Under the pieces are notes generated by a model, which was given only the letters and a program-made list of their open reading frames with translations, did no database searches and was not told the origin of the DNA. 64,000 nt of DNA from Aldehydirespirator sp965116665 (GTDB lineage: Bacteria; Actinomycetota; Acidimicrobiia; Acidimicrobiales; Aldehydirespiratoraceae): contig OZ220709.1 of assembly GCA_965116665.1 (NCBI GenBank), forward strand, positions 3,720,001-3,784,000, read 5' to 3'. Of this stretch, positions 8,467-15,560 are shown in pieces. The position numbers and the translations under genes are program-made. Each line of letters begins with the position of its first letter. The stretch's first letter is position 1.

Positions 8467-11280
8467 CTACAGGGCGAAAGCGGCCGGGGTGGGCTTGAGG
8501 GGGCGGGCGTACCACAGGGGACGGCGCAGGCCGCCGGGGCCGGGCGCAGGCCGGGTCATGGCCAGCCACTCGCGGTAGGCGTCGCGGGCCTTGGCCGTGT
8601 CCACCACCACGTCGCCGTAGGCGTCGCCCGGCTGGGAGGGGCCCACCCGCACCCGCTGGTGCCAGCACTGCATGCCCGAAACCGGGTCGGGCTGCACGCA
8701 GAACGTCAGGTTCTGGTGCACACCGGTGTCGCTCCACCAGATGCGTTCGGTGTCGGGATCATCGCTGGCGTGACGCTCGGGCCGGCCCCGGCGCCGCAGC
8801 CGCCAGGTCGTGCCGTCGTTGGTGATGTCGGCGTCCCCGCCGGACCACGCGCCGCCGCTGCGAGCGTCGATGCGCCAGCGGCCCATGTGGTGCGACGCGG
8901 CCACCACCCCCGGGCGGATCCCCTCGGTGCGCCAGGCGCCGATCACAAAATGGCCGATGCGGGTGGTCACCCGCACCAGACCGTTGACGGCGATGCCGAG
9001 CGCCTCCGCGTCGGAAGGGTGGATCCACAGCGGGTGGCGGTGGCTGAGCTCCGACAGCCACTTGCTGTTGGCCGAGCGGGTGTGGATCAGCGTCGGGATG
9101 CGGAAGGTGGGCAGCAGGATCCGCTCGTCAGCGGCGAGATCGAGGTCCTCCCAGTGCACGTGCGACGGGATCCACGTCGGGGTGGCGTACTCCGCCCAGC
9201 CCCAGTCGGCCAGAGTCTGCGAGTACAGCTCGAGCTTGCGGGACGGGGTGGGGAAACCCTCGCGGGGCGTGCCGTCCACATCCACCGCGGGCGAGCCGTC
9301 CCCCAGGCCCGGGAGCCTCAGGGCGGCCAGATCCTCGGCCGCGCCCGACCATGTGCCGGGTGTGCCGGGGCGCCGGAAGACGCCCCCGTCGTCGATCTCG
9401 CAGCCGGCCAGCGCAGACACCTCAACCTCCCGTTCGTACGGGAGGTACATGTCCCCGTCGAGGGCGTAGGCGCCCCGGTCGCGCATGAACTCCAACGGGG
9501 TCTGTCCGGCCGCGGCCGCGTCGTCGGCCAGGCCGGGCACTCCTTCGAACATCGCGGCGTAGTACTCGTCCACCGACATGGGCGTCCCGGGGTGCTCGGG
9601 ACTCTCGAACCAGCGGCGGATGCCCAGAGAGCCGTCGGGATCTATGCGCCACGACAGCTCGATCCAGAACTCGTTCTCCTCCCACACCTCTCCCGGATTG
9701 AACTCGTGGGTGCGCGAGGCGTGGCCTAGAGGTTCCCCCCGGATCTCGGCATAGCGGCGCAGCACCGGCTGGCGGAAACCGATCCAGCGGCCGGCGTGGG
9801 TCTCGAAGCTGGCCACGTCGTGGCGCTCGGCGCCTACTCCCATCGGCAGCACGTAGTCGGCGAAGATGGCCGTCTCCGACCAGGTCGGCGTGAGCGCCAC
9901 ATGGCATGCGACCTTGTCGGGGTCCTTGAGAGCCTCGAGCCAGCTGAACCCGTCGGGGTTGGTCCACACCGGGTTGTAGACCCGGCTGAAGTACACGTCG
10001 AGACGGCCCCGGTTCTCGTTCAGGAAGTGGGGCAGCAGGATCGACATCTCGTGGTAGGCCAGCGGGTACTCGCGGGGCCAGTTGAGCTCGTTCCAGTGCT
10101 GCACCGGCGGAGCCGCCGGTGGGTGGGGTGCCTTGTACTTGTTCCATCCGTTTCCGGTGGTCCCGCCGACAGTGCCCACCGATCCGGTGAGCACGTTGAG
10201 GAAGAACAGGCAGCGGGCCGTCTGCCAGCCCCCCAGGTTGCCCGCGCCCGCGGCCCGCCAGTTGTGCGAGGCGAACTTGGTGGGATGGGCGCCGATCGTC
10301 CGGGCCACCTCGGTGATCTGGGCCGCGGGCACACCACAGACCCGTTCGGCCTCTTCGGGGGTGTAGGCGGCGTAATCCTCCAGCAGGGCCGGGCCCACGG
10401 ACTCGAACTCCATCGCTCGGCCCGGATGGCGCTCACGCAGGTAGGTCTCCCAATTGGTCCAGCGCCGCACGAAGTCCTGCTGCCAGGTGCCGTCGGCCAG
10501 CAGCAGGCGGGCGATGGCCAGCAGCAGGAAGGGTTCGGTGCCGGGCCAGGCCGGCAGCCAGTGATCGGCCTTGGCGCCGGTGTTGGACAGCCGGGGATCG
10601 ACGCAGATCACGGTCGCGCCCTGCCCCTGAGCCTCGATGATGCGCTGGGCGTGAGGATTGAAGTAGTGGCCGGCCTCGAGATGCGACGAGATCAGGAAGA
10701 TGACTTCAGCGTTCGCGAAGTCCGACGACGGGCGGTCGTGGCCCATCCAGCTCTGGTAGCCGATCCGGGCATTGGAACTGCAGATGTTGGTGTGGCTGTT
10801 GTGCCCGTCCACGCCCCAGCACTGCAGCACACGCTCGGCGTAGCCGTCCTCGCCGGGACGGCCCACATGGTACATGACCTCGTTGTGGCGGCCCTCGGCG
10901 ATGGCCGCGCCGATGCGGCTGCCGATGTCGGCGAGGGCCTCGTCCCAGCTGATCCGCTCCCACTGGCCTGCACCCCGCTCCCCTGCTCGCCGCAACGGAT
11001 ACAGGATGCGCTCGTGGTCGTCGATCTGGTTGAGGGTGGCGGGGCCCTTGGCGCAGTTGCGGCCCCGGCTGGCCGGGTGCAGAGGGTTGCCCTCGATGCG
11101 ATCGACGCGACCGGTGGCATGGTTCACGTGGCACACGAGCCCGCAGGCCGCCTCGCAGTTGAAGCAGGTGGTGGGCACCAGGGTGTGGTGGTGCTCGACC
11201 CGTCGGGGCCAGGCCTTGGCGTCGAGGGTGACGGCGTCGTGCCAGGTCTCGTGCGGGGGGTAGCTGTGCAACTCGGCCAC
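8467..11280 (-). CDS. Molybdopterin oxidoreductase catalytic subunit, candidate SoeA-type sulfite dehydrogenase
   Basis: 937 residues of the DMSO-reductase superfamily. A 4Fe-4S cluster is formed by Cys39, 42, 46 and 76 (CFNCEAAC ... NCAKGPATL). A bis-MGD core and a C-terminal molydopterin dinucleotide-binding domain follow (HPSDAEALGI, TRSANSKW). The N-terminus has no twin-arginine signal, so the subunit should face the cytoplasm. The partner gene lies 12 bases upstream and encodes a fused iron-sulfur/NrfD protein. A cytoplasmic MoCo/FeS/NrfD complex next to pta, a taurine-type transporter and an aminotransferase fits the SoeABC sulfite dehydrogenase pattern. Formate or another sulfur compound remains possible. 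Family assignment is certain, substrate is inference. Confidence 0.9.
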   Translation of the reverse strand: MAELHSYPPHETWHDAVTLDAKAWPRRVEHHHTLVPTTCFNCEAACGLVCHVNHATGRVDRIEGNPLHPASRGRNCAKGPATLNQIDDHERILYPLRRAGERGAGQWERISWDEALADIGSRIGAAIAEGRHNEVMYHVGRPGEDGYAERVLQCWGVDGHNSHTNICSSNARIGYQSWMGHDRPSSDFANAEVIFLISSHLEAGHYFNPHAQRIIEAQGQGATVICVDPRLSNTGAKADHWLPAWPGTEPFLLLAIARLLLADGTWQQDFVRRWTNWETYLRERHPGRAMEFESVGPALLEDYAAYTPEEAERVCGVPAAQITEVARTIGAHPTKFASHNWRAAGAGNLGGWQTARCLFFLNVLTGSVGTVGGTTGNGWNKYKAPHPPAAPPVQHWNELNWPREYPLAYHEMSILLPHFLNENRGRLDVYFSRVYNPVWTNPDGFSWLEALKDPDKVACHVALTPTWSETAIFADYVLPMGVGAERHDVASFETHAGRWIGFRQPVLRRYAEIRGEPLGHASRTHEFNPGEVWEENEFWIELSWRIDPDGSLGIRRWFESPEHPGTPMSVDEYYAAMFEGVPGLADDAAAAGQTPLEFMRDRGAYALDGDMYLPYEREVEVSALAGCEIDDGGVFRRPGTPGTWSGAAEDLAALRLPGLGDGSPAVDVDGTPREGFPTPSRKLELYSQTLADWGWAEYATPTWIPSHVHWEDLDLAADERILLPTFRIPTLIHTRSANSKWLSELSHRHPLWIHPSDAEALGIAVNGLVRVTTRIGHFVIGAWRTEGIRPGVVAASHHMGRWRIDARSGGAWSGGDADITNDGTTWRLRRRGRPERHASDDPDTERIWWSDTGVHQNLTFCVQPDPVSGMQCWHQRVRVGPSQPGDAYGDVVVDTAKARDAYREWLAMTRPAPGPGGLRRPLWYARPLKPTPAAFAL

Positions 11281-11292
11281 GACGCGACTCCC

Positions 11293-12807
11293 CTATGACA
11301 AGGGCACGGACTGGCCGGCCCGCACGAAGCTGTCCTCGTAGAACCACATGCCCACCAGCGCGGCCAGTCCGGCCGCGGCGGGAAGCGCCGGACCGGTTCC
11401 GGCCGACACCGCGACGACTGTCGCGGCCGCGGGCGCTACCAGGCCGAGCACAACCCCTCCGGCCCAGAAGCGACGGGCGTAGCGGCCCCGGGTCATGGCC
11501 TCGACGGCCGCCTCCACGTGGGCGGTGCCCCGTGACGCCACTTCGGCCGCGATCAGCAGACCGGAGGCGAGCAGGCCGCCGAGCAGCACCCAGCGCAGCG
11601 CTTCCGGCTCCGGAACGTCCATCACCAGATCGGCCACCGCAAAGGCGGCGCCTCCCGCGACCGCGGCCTGGGCCAGCAGCGTGGGCAGCAGCAGCGGCGT
11701 CTGCCAGAGGTCGCGGCCCTCGCACTGGGCGAACAGGAACGCGGTGTAGCCAGCAGTAGCCAGACCCAACAGCCCGGCTGGTGCGGCCAGCGCCTGCAAC
11801 GCCACCGGCGAGCCGGCAATCCCGGCCACGAACCAGGCCGCGCAGACCGCGGCGAAGGCCCCGAGCACCCATGCCCCCTTCACCAGCCAGGAACGACGAT
11901 TGCTCCGGGTGAGCAGGTAGTAGAAGCGCTCCGGGCGCTTCAGATCACCCACGAGCAGCACACCGGTCGCCGCGAGGAACAGGCCTGCGACCACCGGTGG
12001 CACCACCCCGACGGCGGCCTGCTCGGCGCTGTGCCCCAGCAGCACCAGCAACGCGGCCACTGCCATGACGCCGGCCGCGACCGCCTTGGTGACGAGATAG
12101 CTCGACACCTTGGCCTTCCAGGTCATCTGATGGGCGGTCGTGTAAGCGGTGCGGGCCACGACACCGTGGCCGCCGGGCTCGGCCGTCGGGTGCTGGGGCG
12201 TGGTGTCGGCCCAGATCATGCCGTCGGACGCGATGGCGGTGCGGAGCGGATCCAGAGACGCCTGATCAGCGCCGCGATAGTGGACCTTGGGCAGGGTCTG
12301 CTGCTGTGGGGCCCGAACTGCGGTGTCGCTGCGGGCGATGATCCGGGTGGTCTCGTCGTTCGGGTCGTCGAGATCGGCGACCTTGATGGCGTGGGTGGGG
12401 CACACCACCACGCAGCTCGGCTCAAGGTCCTGCTCGATGCGGTGGTTGCAGAAGTTGCACTTGTTGGCGGTGTTGGTCGCGGGGTTGATGTAGATGGCGT
12501 CGTAGGGGCAGGCGTTCATGCATCCCTTGCAGCCGATGCAGTTGCTGTCGTCGAAGTCCACGACGCCGTTGGCCGCCCGGAACAGCGCACCGGTGGGGCA
12601 GATCGTGATGCAGGGGGCGTTGTCGCAGTGATTGCACCGCATGACCGAGAAATGGCGGTTGACGTTCGGGAACATGCCCGTCTCGATGTACTTGACCCAG
12701 GTCCGGTTCACGCCCAGGGGCACATCGTGCTCGCTCTTGCAGGCGACCGTGCAGGCATGACATCCGATGCAGCTGTCGCTGTCGAGCAGGAACCCGAGCC
12801 GGGTCAC
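11293..12807 (-). CDS. 4Fe-4S ferredoxin fused to NrfD-type membrane subunit
   Basis: 504 residues combining two normally separate subunits. Residues 1-145 hold four 4Fe-4S cysteine sets: C13/16/19/23, C58/61/66/70, C90/93/96/100 and C117/120/132/136. A linker of about 80 residues leads into a hydrophobic half from about residue 225 with roughly eight helices, including GDLKRPERFYYLLTRSNRRSW, typical of NrfD/PsrC quinone-interacting proteins. It should pass electrons between the molybdenum subunit and the quinone pool. The GTG start at 12807 has GGAAGG eight bases upstream, inside a 44-bp tandem repeat. Fusion of B and C subunits is unusual but the frame is clean. Confidence 0.9.
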   Translation of the reverse strand: MTRLGFLLDSDSCIGCHACTVACKSEHDVPLGVNRTWVKYIETGMFPNVNRHFSVMRCNHCDNAPCITICPTGALFRAANGVVDFDDSNCIGCKGCMNACPYDAIYINPATNTANKCNFCNHRIEQDLEPSCVVVCPTHAIKVADLDDPNDETTRIIARSDTAVRAPQQQTLPKVHYRGADQASLDPLRTAIASDGMIWADTTPQHPTAEPGGHGVVARTAYTTAHQMTWKAKVSSYLVTKAVAAGVMAVAALLVLLGHSAEQAAVGVVPPVVAGLFLAATGVLLVGDLKRPERFYYLLTRSNRRSWLVKGAWVLGAFAAVCAAWFVAGIAGSPVALQALAAPAGLLGLATAGYTAFLFAQCEGRDLWQTPLLLPTLLAQAAVAGGAAFAVADLVMDVPEPEALRWVLLGGLLASGLLIAAEVASRGTAHVEAAVEAMTRGRYARRFWAGGVVLGLVAPAAATVVAVSAGTGPALPAAAGLAALVGMWFYEDSFVRAGQSVPLS

Positions 12808-12851
12808 AACACGCGCCTTCCGCTGTCGAGCAGCAACCCGAGCCGGGTCAC
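12804..12851 (-). CDS. Putative 15-residue leader peptide 2
   Basis: Second repeat unit: GTG at 12851 with GGAAGG eight bases upstream, same 15-residue product as leader 1. Its TGA at 12804-12806 overlaps the GTG start of the iron-sulfur gene (12807) as GTGA. If translated, it would hand ribosomes straight to the next start. No direct evidence of expression. Confidence 0.3.
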   Translation of the reverse strand: MTRLGLLLDSGRRVL

Positions 12852-12895
12852 AACACGCGCCTTCCGCTGTCGAGCAGCAACCCGAGCCGGGTCAT
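12848..12895 (-). CDS. Putative 15-residue leader peptide 1
   Basis: ATG at 12895 overlaps the tetR stop as ATGA, and the frame ends with TGA at 12848-12850, overlapping the next GTG as GTGA. It would encode MTRLGLLLDSGRRVL. The first ten residues copy the N-terminus of the iron-sulfur protein except one. It has no ribosome-binding site of its own, so expression would depend on coupling from tetR. It may simply be a duplication by-product. Confidence 0.3.
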   Translation of the reverse strand: MTRLGLLLDSGRRVL

Positions 12896-13512
12896 CGGGT
12901 GGCGCTGCTGGGGGCGGCGCGGCGGGCCAGGCGGTGCACGCCCGCGCAGAGGAGCTGGATCAGATGGTGGAACGTGTCCTCGGGGTCATGGGGCAGGGGA
13001 TGGCCGTCCCCGGACTCGAGATGGCTGAAGCCGTGGAACGCGCTGCGCAGGGTGCGGGCCGCGTGGACCCGGTCCTCCTCGGTCAGGTCGTAGCCCCGCA
13101 GCACCTGGCCCAGCACGCCCAGGACCCGCTCCACAGCCGCTTCGAGTTGGGTGTCGCCGGCGCACGGGTAGCGGTCGGTGGCCGCGTATATGCCGGGATG
13201 GTCGCGCACCATCTTGCGCCAGGCGTGCCCCACCGCGGCCACTGCGTCGTCGCCGGAGAGCCCGACGGCTGCGTCGGCCAGCCGTTGGGCCAGGATCTCG
13301 CGGCCCCGCAGGCTGAGGCTGCGCAACAGGTCCTCGTAGCCCTCCACATGGCGGTACAGAGCGGGCTGCCTCACGCCGAGAGTGTCGGCCACGCGGGTGA
13401 GGGTCAGCTTGTCGAGTCCTTCCGCGTCGGCGATGCCAGCCGCCGCGGCGATCACCCGCTCGGCATCCAGGGGCCGCCGGGTGGCGGTCGAAGTGTTCTC
13501 GATTGCAGTCAT
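12892..13512 (-). CDS. TetR-family transcriptional regulator
   Basis: 206 residues from ATG 13512, chosen for GGGAG five bases upstream; a longer start at 13557 lacks one. The N-terminal helix-turn-helix is typical: LTLTRVADTLGVRQPALYRHVEGYEDLL (residues about 35-65, split here by family convention). The C-terminal ligand domain contains GFSHLESG and TFHHLIQLL, seen in the WHG/TetR_C group. The gene ends in an ATGA overlap with the leader repeat and precedes the iron-sulfur/molybdenum genes, which it probably controls. The ligand is unknown. Confidence 0.88.
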   Translation of the reverse strand: MTAIENTSTATRRPLDAERVIAAAAGIADAEGLDKLTLTRVADTLGVRQPALYRHVEGYEDLLRSLSLRGREILAQRLADAAVGLSGDDAVAAVGHAWRKMVRDHPGIYAATDRYPCAGDTQLEAAVERVLGVLGQVLRGYDLTEEDRVHAARTLRSAFHGFSHLESGDGHPLPHDPEDTFHHLIQLLCAGVHRLARRAAPSSATR

Positions 13513-13563
13513 GATGCTCCCGCCTGCGTCGCGCTCCCACTCCAAGTTAGCAGGCATAGCAAA

Positions 13564-14499
13564 TCAGTTATAGCCGGCTGATTGGGCTGCTTGGCAGGCT
13601 GCGATTGTGGCCACCGTGACGATGTCGTCGGCGCTGCAGCCCCGCGAGAGGTCGTGGATCACGCCCGCGGTCCCCTGCAGCAACGGCCCGAAGGCCCGGG
13701 CGCCGGCGAGCCGCTGGGTGATCTTGTAGGCGATGTTGCCCGCCGAGAGGTCGGGGAAGACGAACACGTTGGCCCGGCCCGCGACCGGCGAGCCGGGCGC
13801 CTTCGTAGCGGCCACCCCCGGCACCCACGCCGCGTCGAACTGCAACTCGCCGTCCACCGCGAGGCCCGGCGCTCTCGAGCGCACCAACCCGGTGGCGGTC
13901 CGCACCAGCTCCACGCCGGGACCCTCGGCGCTGCCCTTGGTGGAGTAGGACAGCATCGCCACCCGGGGCTCGACCCCGGTGAGCTGCGCATGGGTGGCCG
14001 CGCTGGCGATCGCTATCGACGCGAGCTGCGCAGGATCCGGCTCCGGAACGACCCCGCAGTCGCCGTAGGTGATCGCGGTGCCATCAGGCAGCACGAACAT
14101 GAAGCTGCTACTGATCAGATCGACGCCGGGAGACGTCCCCACGCAGAACAGGGCTGCCCGCACCACGTCCGGTGTGGGTCTGGCCGCCCCGGCCACGCAG
14201 GCGTCGGCCTCCCCCGCGGCCACCATGAGAGCAGCCACATGGAGCGGGTCGTCCAAGTCGATGCGCTCGCGCCAGGCCGAGCCCTCGGCCCGCGCCCTGA
14301 CCGCGTCCGAGCGGAACGGTGCGGCCGCGTGAACCAGCACCGGGCGGGCCAGTTCCTCCGCGTCCAGGGTCCGGGCCGCGGCCACGGCTCGCTCATCATC
14401 TCCGTCGGCCAGCACCACCCGGACGCGCGCCGATCGAGCCGCGGCTCGCCACCGCTCGTCAACCGGATCGGGACCCGCTGCCGGCGAGGGCTGCGTCAA
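13564..14499 (-). CDS. pta: Phosphate acetyltransferase
   Basis: 311 residues, the short single-domain PTA_PTB form without the DRTGG region. Visible motifs are ADGDDERAVAAA near the N-terminus, MLSYSTKGSAEGP, and the C-terminal block VFVFPDLSAGNIAYKITQRL. It interconverts acetyl phosphate and acetyl-CoA in the cytoplasm. Directly upstream, overlapping by four bases, is the taurine-type permease gene. In taurine degraders this short Pta converts the acetyl phosphate made by sulfoacetaldehyde acetyltransferase (Xsc) to acetyl-CoA. No xsc gene lies in the window, so the pathway role is inference; the enzyme call is strong. Confidence 0.93.
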   Translation of the reverse strand: MTQPSPAAGPDPVDERWRAAARSARVRVVLADGDDERAVAAARTLDAEELARPVLVHAAAPFRSDAVRARAEGSAWRERIDLDDPLHVAALMVAAGEADACVAGAARPTPDVVRAALFCVGTSPGVDLISSSFMFVLPDGTAITYGDCGVVPEPDPAQLASIAIASAATHAQLTGVEPRVAMLSYSTKGSAEGPGVELVRTATGLVRSRAPGLAVDGELQFDAAWVPGVAATKAPGSPVAGRANVFVFPDLSAGNIAYKITQRLAGARAFGPLLQGTAGVIHDLSRGCSADDIVTVATIAACQAAQSAGYN

Positions 14500-15560
14500 C
14501 CTTTGCCCCGCCAGGGGATCAGCCGCTTCTCGGCCATGCGCATGGCCACATCCATGCTCACGCCCAGGATGCTGATGAGGATCACCGCGGAGAGCATCAG
14601 GTCGAGCAGGAAGAACTGGCGGGCCTTGAAGATCGTGAAGCCCAGACCGGCACTGGAACCGAGCAGCTCGGCGGCGACCAGCGTCCCCCAGCAGACTCCG
14701 ATCGCCACCCGCAGGCCGGTGAAGATCTCAGGCAGCGCGTTGGGCAGGATCACATGGCGCAGCACCTGGACCTTGGAGGCTCCCAGCGAGTACGCGGCGT
14801 GGACCTTGGTCGTGTTGACGGCCAGCACTCCGGAGCGGGCCGCTATCACCATTATCCAGATGGCCGCGAACAGCAGCAGGTTGACCTTGCCCTCCTCGCC
14901 GATGCCGAACCACACGATGAACAGCGGTATCAGCGCTAGCGGCGGGATGGGCCGCAGGAGCTCGACCACCGGGTCGAAGATCCCCCTCCAGCGGTTTGAC
15001 AGGCCCATGGCCAGCCCTATGGGCACGCCGATGGCCACCCCCCAGAAAAGTCCCTTGGCCAGGCGGCTGAAACTCAGCCAGAGATGCTCCCACATGGTGA
15101 AGCCGCTGTAGCCGTCGCGTGCGAATCCCCAGGCCGCCTCCAACACCTGCACCGGGCTCGGAAGCGTCCGCTCGTTGAGCCACTGGGTGTAGGAGCACTC
15201 GGGCAGGTCGGCGGGGAACGCGGTGGGATCCTCTGCGGCTGCCTCGCAGTCGCGGAGCAGGGCGCGCTGCTCGTAGCTCTCGTCGGCGGACAGCCCGGCC
15301 CGCACCTGGTCGGCGTAGTCGTACCACTCCTGGGGCAGGCCCCACACCTTGGTGGCGACGTACCAGAGCGCCAGTACCGCCACGACGCTGATGATCGTCC
15401 AATGCACGGCGCCGCTGACCTCGGCGGCGTCTCCGAAGGTGACCGTCTTGCGGGTGCCCGGGCCGGACCTGCGGAACAGCCAGTTGAACGGCCAGTTGAC
15501 GGTGCGGTTCTGCTGATCGATGTTCTCCTCGAGGGCGTGCCCGCCCGGACCCTCCACCAT
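14496..15560 (-). CDS. TauC/SsuC-type ABC transporter permease
   Basis: 354 residues, longer than the usual 250-280. One helix at about 50-72 (IISVVAVLALWYVATKVWG) is followed by an extra extracytoplasmic stretch of about 90 residues with two cysteines (LLRDCE ... ECSYTQW). The BPD_transp_1 core comes next, with an EAA-type loop SLGASKVQVLRHVILPNALP. The start overlaps the stop of the upstream fused transporter gene, and the stop overlaps pta, so all three are likely one transcript. It should form the translocation pore for the taurine-like substrate. Specificity follows from the binding proteins rather than from this protein. Confidence 0.9.
   Translation of the reverse strand: MVEGPGGHALEENIDQQNRTVNWPFNWLFRRSGPGTRKTVTFGDAAEVSGAVHWTIISVVAVLALWYVATKVWGLPQEWYDYADQVRAGLSADESYEQRALLRDCEAAAEDPTAFPADLPECSYTQWLNERTLPSPVQVLEAAWGFARDGYSGFTMWEHLWLSFSRLAKGLFWGVAIGVPIGLAMGLSNRWRGIFDPVVELLRPIPPLALIPLFIVWFGIGEEGKVNLLLFAAIWIMVIAARSGVLAVNTTKVHAAYSLGASKVQVLRHVILPNALPEIFTGLRVAIGVCWGTLVAAELLGSSAGLGFTIFKARQFFLLDLMLSAVILISILGVSMDVAMRMAEKRLIPWRGKG

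Larger units (their letters stand above)
12778..12895 (-). repeat. 44-bp tandem repeat, about 2.7 copies, covering the start of the FeS gene
   Basis: Reading the minus strand, units begin at 12895 (ATG), 12851 (GTG) and 12807 (GTG). The first 30 bases of the iron-sulfur gene are the last, incomplete unit, diverging after 12778. Units one and two are identical except for ATG versus GTG at the start. The third unit differs at one base (TTC for TTG). Each full unit carries GGAAGG ahead of the next start. Confidence 0.95.

Noticed and set aside
8659..11298. Several long plus-strand frames opposite the molybdenum subunit gene
   Set aside because: All are antisense shadows; the minus strand encodes a complete oxidoreductase.
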